Position numbers and translations under genes: made by a program. The notes beneath the pieces were generated by a model. The model ran no database searches, had not been told where the DNA came from, and was given only the letters and a program-made list of their open reading frames with translations. 64,000 nt of DNA from Poindextera sp963719975 (GTDB lineage Bacteria; Pseudomonadota; Alphaproteobacteria; Caulobacterales; Caulobacteraceae). The DNA lies in assembly GCA_963719975.1 (NCBI GenBank), contig CAVRED010000005.1, positions 310,001-374,000 of the forward strand, given 5' to 3'. Numbering within the stretch: the stretch's first letter is position 1; every line of letters begins with the position of its first letter. Shown here in pieces: positions 1-7,185 of this stretch.

Positions 1-1087
1 TCCGGCACGACCGGGCGGCCGAAGGGGGCGCTCGGCACCCATCGCAACGCCATCTCCAACCTGATCAGCGTCGGCTTCTCCGCCGCCCGCGCGGTCGTGC
101 GGCGGACCGGCGCGCCGCCGCCGCCGCCGCCGGCCGACGCGCCGCAGGCGGCGTTCCTGCTGCCCGTGCCGCTCTTCCACGTCACCGGCTCCCACTCGGT
201 GCTCATCCCGGCCATCGCCGGCGGCATGAAGCTCGTCCTGATGTACCGCTGGTCGCCGGCCAAGGCGCTGGAGCTCATCGAGCGCGAGAAGATCACCGGC
301 CTCACCGGCGTGCCGACCATGGTCTGGCAGTTGCTCGAGTGCCCGGATTTCGCGACCCGCGATACCTCGTCCCTCGCCGGGCATGGGCTATGGCGGCGCG
401 GCCGCCGCGCCCGAGCTCACCCAGCGGGTGCGCCAGCTCTTCCCCAACTTCTGGCCCGGCCAGGGCTATGGCGCGACCGAGACCACCTCCGTCGCCACCG
501 CCAACGCCGGGGAAGACTACATGGCCCACCCCGACAGCGTGGGCCTCGCCGTGCCAGTCGACGACATCAAGATCGTCGATGCGGACGACAAGACCTTGCC
601 GCCCGGAGAGGTGGGCGAAATCTGCGTGTTCGGCCCGAACGTGGTCGAGGGCTACTGGAACAAGCCCGAAGCCAACGCCAAGGCCTTCGTCGACGGCTGG
701 TACCACACCGGCGACGTCGGCCGCATGGACGAGGACGGCTTCGTCTACGTGATGGATCGGATCAAGGACATGCTGATCCGCGGCGGCGAGAACATCTACT
801 GCGTCGAGATCGAGGACGCCCTCTACGCCCATCCGGCGGTGATCGAGGCGGCCGTGGTCGGCCTGCCGCACCGCGTGCTGGGCGAGGAGGTGGGCGCGGC
901 CGTGCGCCTGCGCGAAGGCGCCGACGCCGACCACGCCGAACTTCGCGCCCACGTCGCCAAGCTCCTGCCCTCGCACAAGGTCCCCGTCGTCATCGACGTC
1001 CGCCGCGAAGAGCTGCCCAAGAACGCCAGCGGCAAGATCCTGAAGACCGAACTCAGGGACCAGCTCAGGGCGCCGGCGGCCTCTTAA
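1..1087 (+). CDS. Acyl-CoA synthetase (AMP-forming), 5'-truncated, one frameshift
   Basis: C-terminal two thirds of a class I adenylate-forming enzyme that activates a carboxylic acid to its acyl-CoA. The window opens inside the P-loop (SGTTGRPKG at the first codon). Further on are the ATE motif (GYGATETTS), the hinge region (WYHTGDVGRMDEDGFVYV, DRIKDMLIRGGENIY) and the catalytic lysine motif (NASGKILKTEL) near the end, so the C-terminal domain is complete. The reading frame changes at about base 382: the P-loop half is in frame 1 and the rest in frame 2, with sequence conserved right up to the break, so a one-base indel is likely. The substrate cannot be deduced; the neighbouring acyl-CoA and xenobiotic genes fit an aromatic or fatty acid. 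Confidence 0.9.
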
Positions 1088-1090
1088 AGA

Positions 1091-1280
1091 CTTCTCCCAA
1101 AGGGAGAGGGAGGGGCCCCGAGCGCAGCGAAGGGGAGGGTGAGGGGTTACGGCGGTTCAGGCAAACCACTTGCAACGCCGCAACCTGTCCCGGCGCCGCT
1201 CGCTAGTCCGATAGGCCGTAACCCCTCACCCTCCCACTGGCCTTCGGCCGTGGGCCCCTCCCTCTCCCTTTGGGAGAGGT
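1091..1280. repeat. Long inverted repeat, CTCTCCC-rich intergenic element
   Basis: Two arms of about 60 bases (about 1091-1152 and 1215-1280) are inverted copies of each other: 'cttctcccaaagggagaggg' at one end matches 'cctctccctttgggagagg' at the other, and 'gggtgaggggttacgg' matches 'ccgtaacccctcaccctccc'. The unpaired middle is about 60 bases. The element follows the ligase stop directly and could form a large hairpin that ends transcription. Shorter elements with the same GGGAGAGGG/CCCTCACCC vocabulary lie at about 23091 and 27051. Confidence 0.8.
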
Positions 1281-1299
1281 GTGGTCAGCGCAGCTTCAG

Positions 1300-1393
1300 G
1301 TACGTTGGATCCCTGAACGTCCAGCACGCCGGGCAGCTTCACCACGCCGTCGCGCGCGTAGTCCTCGCGGGCCTTGGCCATATCGAGCGGCAT
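1300..1393 (-). pseudogene. N-terminal remnant of a phytanoyl-CoA dioxygenase-like gene
   Basis: On the minus strand an ATG at 1393 opens about 30 codons reading MPLDMAKAREDYARDGVVKL followed by PGVLD. This is the usual N-terminus of a PhyH-family Fe(II)/2-oxoglutarate oxygenase ('..DYxRDGxVxLPGVLD'). After that the frame has no homology and runs into the inverted repeat at 1091-1280, so only about 10 percent of a gene is present. The alternative is a chance resemblance, since the match is short. An intact PhyH gene of a different type lies at 38634-39632. Confidence 0.45.
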
Positions 1394-1435
1394 CGCGTGA
1401 AAGCCTTTGGCGGGTTGGGGTTTCGGATTATTCCT

Positions 1436-1453
1436 TGGAACGCGTTTCGAAAA
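1436..1453. promoter_or_regulatory. Candidate operator, copy 1 (18-base motif shared with 15908)
   Basis: TGGAACGCGTTTCGAAAA occurs here and, identically, at 15908-15925. The core AACGCGTT is a perfect palindrome of the AACnnGTT type seen in operators of some TetR-family regulators (for example KstR). It lies 20 bases before the phosphotransferase ATG on the plus strand and 42 bases before the PhyH remnant ATG on the minus strand. Confidence 0.45.
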
Positions 1454-1473
1454 CAAGCGGCGAGGACGTTGGC

Positions 1474-2550
1474 ATGACCGAGCCGGGCAGGGCAGCGGTC
1501 CCTGGGGGCGATCAGGACTGGGAGACGCTGGTCCCGCTGGATGCGCTGACCGGCTGGATGGACGCCCGCGGCCTGGGCGGGGGACCGATCGAGCATCCGC
1601 GGCTGCTGGCGGGCGGCACGCAGAACATCCTGCTGCGCTTCGACCGAGGTGGCAGCGCCTACCTCCTGCGCAGGCCGCCCAAGCATCTCCGCGCGAACTC
1701 GAACGAGACCATGCGCCGCGAGGCTCGCGTACTGGCGGCGCTCGACGGAACCGACGTGCGACATCCAGGCTTCATCGCCGGCTGTCCCGACGAAGATGTG
1801 ATCGGCGCGGCCTTCTACCTGATGCAGCCGGTCGAGGGCTTCACGCCGCGCGACGAGATGCCGCCGCTGCACGCCGGCGATCCCGCGATCCGGCGCCAGA
1901 TGGGGCTCGAGATGGCCGACGCGATCGCCGCGTTGAGCAGGGTGGACTACGCCGCGCGCGGGCTTGCCGACCTCGGCCGCCCCGACGGCTTCCTCGAGCG
2001 CCAGGTGGGCCGCTGGCGCGCTCAGCTGGAGAGCTACCACGAGCATCCCGGTTGGCCAGGCCCCGCCGGATTGCCCGACGTGGACCGGATCGGCCGCTGG
2101 CTCGACGACAATCGGCCAGGCGACTACCGGCCTGGCCTCATCCACGGCGACTTCCACTTCGGCAACGTCTTGTTCCGCTACGACTCCGGCGCCATCGCCG
2201 CCATGGTCGACTGGGAGCTGGTGACGGTTGGCGAGCCGAGAGTCGACCTCGGGGTCCTCCTTTCCAACTGGCCGGACGACGGCGCCGAGGCCGGGCCGGT
2301 CACGCCATGGTCAGGCTTCCCGACCCGCGCCGAGTTCCTCGCGCGTTACGCCGAGCAGAGCGGCCGCGATGTGTCGTCGGCCGATTGGTACGAGGTCCTG
2401 GCCTGCTACAAGATCGGCTGCATCCTCGAGGGCACCTACGCCCGGGCCTGCGCGGGCCGCGCGCCGAAGGACACGGGCGACGCCCTCCACGCCCGCACCG
2501 TCGGCCTCTTCGAACGAGCCTTGAGCAAGATCGCCGTAAGTCCCGATTGA
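1474..2550 (+). CDS. Phosphotransferase family protein (APH/ACAD10-type kinase fold)
   Basis: A 358-residue protein of the aminoglycoside phosphotransferase/choline kinase-like fold. The catalytic loop HGDFHFGN is near residue 224 and the metal-binding DWE (AMVDWELVTVGEP) near 246, both intact. It resembles the bacterial relatives of the kinase domain of ACAD10/ACAD11, which phosphorylate hydroxy-acyl-CoAs before dehydrogenation. That role is an inference supported by acyl-CoA enzymes nearby; no specific drug-resistance family is indicated. I chose the ATG at 1474 because an upstream in-frame extension runs through the inverted repeat and has no coding character. A candidate operator ends 20 bases upstream. 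Confidence 0.85.
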   Translation: MTEPGRAAVPGGDQDWETLVPLDALTGWMDARGLGGGPIEHPRLLAGGTQNILLRFDRGGSAYLLRRPPKHLRANSNETMRREARVLAALDGTDVRHPGFIAGCPDEDVIGAAFYLMQPVEGFTPRDEMPPLHAGDPAIRRQMGLEMADAIAALSRVDYAARGLADLGRPDGFLERQVGRWRAQLESYHEHPGWPGPAGLPDVDRIGRWLDDNRPGDYRPGLIHGDFHFGNVLFRYDSGAIAAMVDWELVTVGEPRVDLGVLLSNWPDDGAEAGPVTPWSGFPTRAEFLARYAEQSGRDVSSADWYEVLACYKIGCILEGTYARACAGRAPKDTGDALHARTVGLFERALSKIAVSPD

Positions 2551-2658
2551 ACCACGAAGGACACGAAGGACACGAAGGGAGCAGGGCGCGCCGGAGACGC
2601 TGCAGCTTTGCGACATCACCCTTCTGGCACCTTTGTGTCCTTCGTGCCCTTCGTGGTC
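2551..2658. repeat. Inverted repeat built of ACACGAAGG units
   Basis: Left arm (2551-2579) contains repeated CACGAAGGA units beginning right after the phosphotransferase stop. The right arm (2630-2658) is its inverted copy (CTTTGTGTCC TTCGTG units ending TTCGTGGT). About 50 bases separate them. The same architecture with different bases (ACACCAAGC units) occurs at 30651-30748. It sits between the stops of two convergent genes, so a bidirectional terminator role is plausible. Confidence 0.8.
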
Positions 2659-2693
2659 GAATAGGGCAGTCCCGCTCGCGCGGGCCTGCAGGA

Positions 2694-3731
2694 CTACTGC
2701 GTCGGATCTGGGGCCACCTGGACGATCATCTTGCCGAAGTTGTCGCCCCTCAGCATCTCGGCGAAGCAGGTGGGGATGCTCTCCAGTCCCTGGCGGATGT
2801 CCTCGCGGTACTTGAGCTTTCCGGCCGCGACCAGCGGCGCGACTTCCGCCAGCATCTCGTCGTGGTGGTCCTTGACGTAGTCGCCGACGAAGAGGCCCTG
2901 CACCTTCACGCTGCGGTCCCTGAAGATGGCCTCGCCCGTCTTCATCAGCGTGGCGCGGGCGTCGGTTCCGTCTGGGTCGCCGTACGAGGAGATCAGGCCG
3001 CAGATGGTCATCCGCGCGCCCGGGTTGAACAGCGGCAGCACAGCCTCGAACACCGCCCCGCCCACGTTCTCGAAATAGACGTCGACGCCGTCCGGGCAGG
3101 CCGCCTTCAGCTCCGCCGCCATGGTGGGCGAGAGGTGCGAGACGCAGGCGTCGAAGCCGAGCTCGCCGGTGACGAACCGGCACTTGGCCTCCTTGCCGGC
3201 GATGCCGACCACCCGCAGCCCACGCAGCTTGGCCAGCTGGCCGGCGATCTGGCCCACCCCGCCGGAGGCCGCCGACACGACCGCTGTCTCACCGGCCTTC
3301 GGCTCGCATTGCAGCACCATGCCGGCATAGGCGGTCAGGCCCAACATGCCGAGCACGCCCACCGCCTGCGAGATCCGCCCCTTGGTCGGGTCGAGCTTGC
3401 GCGGGATCATGTAGGCCGGTCGCTCGACGCCTTCGCCCATCAGGCCGTACTCGGCCCAGCCGTTGGTGTTGAAGACGAGGTCGCCGGGAGCAAAGCCGTC
3501 CATCCGGCTCGTCACCACCTGCGCCACGGTGCGCGCGTGGCAGGGCGCGCCGGCCGGCTCGACGCCGCGCTTCTTGTAGCCCCATTGGTAAGGGTCGAGG
3601 GAGACGTAGAGGGTCCGGGTCAGCGCCTGGCCGGGGCCTGGCTCCGGCGTCAGGCCCTCGCGCAGCATGAAGGTGTCGGCCTCGGGCCAGCCGCCCAGCG
3701 GCTTGCCCGACAGCGTCCAATATCGGTTCAT
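2694..3731 (-). CDS. NADP-dependent oxidoreductase, MDR superfamily (PTGR/CurA-like)
   Basis: A 345-residue zinc-independent medium-chain reductase of the leukotriene B4 dehydrogenase/prostaglandin reductase family, which reduces the double bond of alpha,beta-unsaturated ketones with NADPH. The Rossmann glycine motif SAASGGVGQIAG is near residue 153, followed by the VDVYFENVGG segment typical of the family. No structural-zinc cysteine cluster is present. The start is MNRYWTLSGKP at 3731; a 19-codon upstream extension has no homology. It is divergent from the small gene at 3835, with a palindrome between them about 90 bases from this start. Confidence 0.88.
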   Translation of the reverse strand: MNRYWTLSGKPLGGWPEADTFMLREGLTPEPGPGQALTRTLYVSLDPYQWGYKKRGVEPAGAPCHARTVAQVVTSRMDGFAPGDLVFNTNGWAEYGLMGEGVERPAYMIPRKLDPTKGRISQAVGVLGMLGLTAYAGMVLQCEPKAGETAVVSAASGGVGQIAGQLAKLRGLRVVGIAGKEAKCRFVTGELGFDACVSHLSPTMAAELKAACPDGVDVYFENVGGAVFEAVLPLFNPGARMTICGLISSYGDPDGTDARATLMKTGEAIFRDRSVKVQGLFVGDYVKDHHDEMLAEVAPLVAAGKLKYREDIRQGLESIPTCFAEMLRGDNFGKMIVQVAPDPTQ

Positions 3732-3820
3732 CGGCGTCTCCCGCGCTCGCTCGCCTGTCATGTACGGGGCGGCGCGCGGGGTTGGCAATCGAACGCTCTA
3801 GCCGGCGCGAGCGGCCGCGT

Positions 3821-3851
3821 TGTATGACAGTTCTGTGACGTACGTCATACA
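3821..3851. promoter_or_regulatory. Nested palindrome, candidate operator
   Basis: TGTATGAC (3821-3828) is inverted as GTCATACA (3844-3851), and inside lies the perfect 12-base palindrome TGACGTACGTCA (3836-3847). It lies in the divergent region between the reductase (start 3731) and the small gene at 3835, whose probable start codon it overlaps. The symmetry suggests a repressor site; no regulator gene is adjacent. Confidence 0.45.
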
Positions 3852-4032
3852 GCATGGTCCGGCCGACAAGCCTTCGGAGCAGGCGGCCGACTCCGTCGCC
3901 GCCGCCGCCCGCATCGCCATCGCCTTCGTGCGCGAGAACCGCCGCAACGTCCGCGTCCGCTGTCCCGACGGATCGGTGATGGATTTCGAGGCGTTCCAGG
4001 ACGCCGTCTTCCAGGGCGACCTGAAGGACTAG
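3835..4032 (+). CDS. Small conserved-looking protein, function unknown
   Basis: About 65 residues, soluble, beginning (M)TYVIQHGPADKPSEQ. It has an Ala-rich helix followed by a short beta/acidic tail (VRVRCPDGSVMDFEAFQDAV). I do not recognise the family. A GTG at 3835 is preferred; a TTG at 3820 in the same frame is the alternative, and neither has a good ribosome-binding site. The start lies inside the palindrome at 3821-3851. Its stop overlaps the stop of the convergent Usp gene by two bases. Confidence 0.55.
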   Translation: MTYVIQHGPADKPSEQAADSVAAAARIAIAFVRENRRNVRVRCPDGSVMDFEAFQDAVFQGDLKD

Positions 4033-4505
4033 GCCGTCACCTTCTCGCGCATCGCCGCCTCGAACGCCTCGTCGCTGATCTCGCTGCGCGAGAGCAGCAG
4101 GCTGCAGGGGATGTGGTCGCTGAGGTAGGCGCCGGTCGATCCGGACCACCAGCGCGCCAGGAAGTTCTGCTTGCGATGGCCGACCACCACCAGGTCCGCC
4201 TGCATCTCGCGCGCGACGGCGCCGATGGTCGGAGACGGCTCGCCCACCACCAGCCGCGCGATGGGATCGAACCCGTAGGACTTCAGCCGCTCGACGCCGC
4301 GCTGCAGCTGCTCCTTGTAGGCCTCGGCCATCTTGTCGACCACGCCGCCCTGGGCGCCCTCGACCATCAGCACGCCGCCGGACTCGGGCACGACCGAAAG
4401 CAGGAACACCTGGGCGCCGCAGGCCTTGGCCATCACCGCCCCTTCGCGGAGCGCGATCGCGCCTTCGCGCGAGCCGTCGTAGGCAAGCAGAATCCGCTTG
4501 TACAT
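4029..4505 (-). CDS. Universal stress protein (UspA family)
   Basis: A 158-residue single-domain Usp. It begins MYKRILLAYDGSREG, as family members do, and carries the C-terminal ATP-binding signature G-2x-G-9x-G-S/T-like segment (VVVGHRKQNFLARWWSGSTG). After the Usp domain is a charged tail ending AMREKVTA. A close paralogue with the same WWSG(S/A)(T/S)GAY segment and the same ISDEAFEA tail is at 35019-35504. These cytoplasmic proteins act in stress survival; the partner is unknown. Confidence 0.9.
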   Translation of the reverse strand: MYKRILLAYDGSREGAIALREGAVMAKACGAQVFLLSVVPESGGVLMVEGAQGGVVDKMAEAYKEQLQRGVERLKSYGFDPIARLVVGEPSPTIGAVAREMQADLVVVGHRKQNFLARWWSGSTGAYLSDHIPCSLLLSRSEISDEAFEAAMREKVTA

Positions 4506-4579
4506 GGCGCTCGTCTCCCGCCTTCGGACGTCACCTTAACGCACGAGAGCGGCAAGCGTCGCCCTCAAAACCCCGCGCC

Positions 4580-5308
4580 TCAGAGCATCGGGCCGCCGCC
4601 GTCGACCAGCAGGACCTGGCCGGTCGTGTAGGTCCCGCGCATCAGGTAGAGGTAGGCCTCGGCGACTTCGGCCGGCTCGCCGATGCGGGCGATCGGCTGG
4701 CGCGAGGTCATGCGCTCGAACGACGCGGCGCGGGTCTCCTCCGGAATGGAATCCCAGACGCCGGTGCGGATGCCGGCCGGGCAGACGCAGTTGATCCTCA
4801 GCGGCGCCAGATCGACCGAGAGCCCGAGCACCAGGTGCTCGATCGAACCGGCCATGGCGGTGGAGAGCGGCGTGCCCTTGCGCGGGCGATGGGCGATCGT
4901 GCCGTTGGTGAGCGTGATCGAGCCCCCGGGCGATATGTGCGCCAGCGCGTGCTTGATCGCCCTGACAGCGCCCCAATAGCGCACGTCGGCCAGCCCCTTG
5001 GCCGCCTCGAGGTCGGTTTCCGCCAGCGGCGTCGGCGTGCGCAGGTTACCCCAGTCGCCCGCGGTGAAGACCAGATGGTCGAACGCGCCGGTGCCGGAGA
5101 AGAACGCCTCGACGTTCGCCTCGTCGCGCACGTTGACGGCCCGGCCGCTGGCCGCCTGCCCCAGCCTGCCGACGGCCGTTTCGACGTTCGGCTGCTGGCT
5201 CGAGCCCACGACCACCGATGCGCCATCGCCGATCGCCGCCTCGGCGACCGCAAACCCGATCCCCGACGTGCCGCCGATCACGACCACCCGCTTGCCTTCA
5301 AGTCCCAT
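4580..5308 (-). CDS. SDR-family protein lacking the YxxxK catalytic pair
   Basis: A 242-residue short-chain dehydrogenase/reductase fold. The NAD(P) motif GGTSGIGFA is at residues 12-20, a divergent NNAG-equivalent (VFTAGDWGN) near 82, and the C-terminal LLVDGGGPML is typical. Where the active-site Tyr-x-x-x-Lys should stand the sequence reads TPLSTAMAGSIEHL, with neither Tyr nor Lys. Known SDR subgroups share this loss and their activity is uncertain. So nucleotide binding is likely but classical dehydrogenase activity is doubtful. Confidence 0.85.
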   Translation of the reverse strand: MGLEGKRVVVIGGTSGIGFAVAEAAIGDGASVVVGSSQQPNVETAVGRLGQAASGRAVNVRDEANVEAFFSGTGAFDHLVFTAGDWGNLRTPTPLAETDLEAAKGLADVRYWGAVRAIKHALAHISPGGSITLTNGTIAHRPRKGTPLSTAMAGSIEHLVLGLSVDLAPLRINCVCPAGIRTGVWDSIPEETRAASFERMTSRQPIARIGEPAEVAEAYLYLMRGTYTTGQVLLVDGGGPML

Positions 5309-5523
5309 CGCCTGCCTCCTTCATGCCGATCGATACTAACGCCCCGGCGTTGTCTTGCGGGAGGCGCAAATCGGCCCCCGCTTTACTGATCTTCAAGCAA
5401 GATAAATCCCGCTATGGTTTAAGTACTTCGTTTCACCAGGTTGGGGAAGATCGCGGGAGCTGCTGAGGTTCATTTGACAGAACTTAGTAGCTTTTCGCGC
5501 GATTGACGTGTATTATAGCAACT
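5309..5523. other. AT-richer intergenic region, no gene
   Basis: About 215 bases, clearly poorer in GC than the rest of the window (for example around 5385-5430 and 5465-5525). TTGACA occurs at 5474-5479 and TATTAT at 5511-5516, but their spacing is too long for a sigma-70 pair. The region probably carries promoters for the divergent SDR (start 5308) and the small genes from 5524, but I cannot place them. Confidence 0.4.
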
Positions 5524-5739
5524 ATGCCAGTATTCTCGATGCGATTCCATTGGAAGCCCGGAGAGGCTGAACCACCTCGGGCCGGTCCGTTTGCTCTTGA
5601 AGCAAAAGAACAGGCCGGTGCGCTCAAGGAGGCCGACCAGCGTTGGCAGATGCAGCCATATCGCCAGCGGCCACGGGGCTATCGGGTGTTCCGCAACGAT
5701 GGCGGCGGGCTCATCTATCGACACGAGCCGCGGCTGTGA
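5524..5739 (+). CDS. Small protein of unknown function, coupled to the GcrA-like gene
   Basis: About 71 residues, starting MPVFSMRFHWKPGEAEPP at the ATG at 5524 (an in-frame TTG at 5503 is the alternative). It is basic and polar, ending YRVFRNDGGGLIYRHEPRL. No signal peptide or membrane segment is visible and I do not recognise the family. Its TGA (5737-5739) overlaps the GTG (5736) of the next gene, indicating translational coupling and a shared role. Confidence 0.55.
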   Translation: MPVFSMRFHWKPGEAEPPRAGPFALEAKEQAGALKEADQRWQMQPYRQRPRGYRVFRNDGGGLIYRHEPRL

Positions 5740-6074
5740 CCGGCGTCAGTGTCAGCTGGGTCGAGTCCGAGACGCCCAAGGCGCCTTCGCCGCCCAAGCC
5801 GAAAGCGCCAACGGCGCCGTGGAGCCAGCGCGGCATCCCAGACATGGCGTCTGGCGTGCAGCGCGAGTCGATGCGGTTTTTTGATCGCGCTGCGGACCAG
5901 TGCCCATGGCCGACCGGCCCGGTGGATGAGCCGGGTCAGATGGATATGGCCATCTGCGGCGCCCCGACGGGCGGGGCCTGCTACTGCTCGGCCCACGCGA
6001 AGATGAGCCGTGACGGCGTGAAACGCGCGCAGCCACACATCCCGCGCGATGCCAACGTGAAAACGTCGGCATAG
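5736..6074 (+). CDS. Protein with GcrA-type C-terminal Cys/His motif
   Basis: About 112 residues. The N-terminal part is low-complexity and proline-rich (PKAPSPPKPKAPTAPWS). The C-terminal part reads DQCPWPTG ... MAICGAPT ... ACYCSAHAKMS, the pattern that ends the alphaproteobacterial cell-cycle regulator GcrA and its phage-borne relatives (C-x-W-P-x-G ... F-C-G ... Y-C-x-x-H). The sigma70-contacting and DNA-binding N-terminal domain of true GcrA is missing. The start is the GTG at 5736, overlapping the previous stop (GTGA). An in-frame ATG at 5643 would overlap the upstream gene heavily. Function unknown; probably a cytoplasmic regulator-like protein. Confidence 0.6.
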   Translation: MTGVSVSWVESETPKAPSPPKPKAPTAPWSQRGIPDMASGVQRESMRFFDRAADQCPWPTGPVDEPGQMDMAICGAPTGGACYCSAHAKMSRDGVKRAQPHIPRDANVKTSA

Positions 6075-6079
6075 GCTGA

Positions 6080-6101
6080 CCCCGCCGTCCCCGGCGAGGG
6101 G
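6080..6101. terminator. Hairpin between convergent genes
   Basis: CCCCGCCG (6080-6087) pairs with CGGCGAGGGG (6092-6101) with one bulged A, followed by TTTC. It lies between the GcrA-like stop (6074) and the esterase stop (6108) and could end transcription from both sides. Confidence 0.4.
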
Positions 6102-6107
6102 TTTCGG

Positions 6108-7085
6108 CTATCGCGCGCCGAGGTGGGTGGTGAAGAAAGACGACATGCGCCGAAAGGCGTCGTCGCTCTCGGGCGCCATCACGTTGGCCCAGAAGGCGTG
6201 CGGAAGCGCGTCATACACCACCAGCTCAGACGAGACCCCGGCGTCGGTCAGCGCACGGCTGAGATTGACGGTGCCGCTGAGCAGGACATCGCGAGCGCTG
6301 GCGATACAGAGCGTGGTGGGAAACCCCGACAGGTCGCCACGGATCGGCGAGACGAGGGGATCCAGCGGGTCGGCTTTTCCGACGTAGTCGTTCTTGCAGC
6401 GGACCAGCAGGTCGGCTTCCACGGTCCGCGCGAAAATCCGCAGCGAGTCCGCAATCCCGAGCAGGTCCGCTTCGCCGGAGAAGACGCCGAGGGCGCCGGG
6501 CGGCGGCAGCCCTTCCGCCTTGAGCCGCATCATCAGCTGCGGACCGATCACCGCGCCGGCCGAAGTGCCGTAGACCCCGATGTCGCGCGGGTCATGGTCG
6601 GCCAGCAGGGCGCGGTAGACGGCGAGCGCGTCTTCGACCGCCGCCGGATAGGGGTTTTCGGGCGCTAGCCGGTAGCGGACGGCGACGACCTCCACCCCGG
6701 TCATCGCGGCGATCGGGATGTTCTCCGTGAGCGAGCCGGCGTCGACCGCGAAGCCCCCGCCATGCAGGTTCATCAGCACCCGGCGGGTGTCGGCCACTCC
6801 CGAAGCGCGGACGATGCGGCGCACTGGCACGCCGGCGACCATGTCGTCGGCGATGTTGACGGCGTGCGCCTTCTGCTGCTCCGCGCCAAGGGCCGCCTGC
6901 ATCTGCTCCGCAAAGAACCGCATCTGCGACATGTCCAGGTTGAAGACATCGGCGGGCGTGGCCGCGGCCATGGCGGCGAGCGCCGATCGCGCTTGCTCGC
7001 TGAGCGTTTCGGGCGGCGGCGGCATCAGCGCCGCCGGCTCAGAGGATTGCGACATGGTTTCGATTTTTCCGATTGTCTCGATCAT
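6108..7085 (-). CDS. Alpha/beta hydrolase, hormone-sensitive lipase family (esterase)
   Basis: A 325-residue family IV esterase. The oxyanion-hole motif HGGGF (NLHGGGFAVDAG) is near residue 108, the nucleophile elbow GTSAG near 172, and the acid and base of the triad in CIASARDVLL and ALPHAFW towards the end. It hydrolyses short acyl esters; the substrate is unknown. No signal peptide is evident. The start could instead be the ATG at 7055 (MSQSSEPAALM), since the first ten residues add little. Confidence 0.88.
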   Translation of the reverse strand: MIETIGKIETMSQSSEPAALMPPPPETLSEQARSALAAMAAATPADVFNLDMSQMRFFAEQMQAALGAEQQKAHAVNIADDMVAGVPVRRIVRASGVADTRRVLMNLHGGGFAVDAGSLTENIPIAAMTGVEVVAVRYRLAPENPYPAAVEDALAVYRALLADHDPRDIGVYGTSAGAVIGPQLMMRLKAEGLPPPGALGVFSGEADLLGIADSLRIFARTVEADLLVRCKNDYVGKADPLDPLVSPIRGDLSGFPTTLCIASARDVLLSGTVNLSRALTDAGVSSELVVYDALPHAFWANVMAPESDDAFRRMSSFFTTHLGAR

Positions 7086-7185
7086 CTTCGCCAGTGATGA
7101 GACGAAGGTCCACCTCGGTCAGCGGAGGTGTTTGGCGGCCGACCGGTCCCTTGAGCTTGGCAAAGCTCCGGCGACGCCCTAGCGC

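Noticed and set aside
2551..2658. The ACACGAAGG unit array as a CRISPR array
   Set aside because: Units are adjacent without spacers, the second half is inverted, and there are no cas genes in the window.
1407..3827. Very long plus-strand open frame (806 codons)
   Set aside because: It is Arg/Ala/Pro-rich with no domain, and lies across the phosphotransferase and, antisense, the MDR reductase, whose frames are clearly conserved. A GC-rich shadow frame.
5474..5516. TTGACA ... TATTAT as a sigma-70 promoter
   Set aside because: The two hexamers are about 31 bases apart, far from the usual 16-18, and no matching box exists at the right distance.
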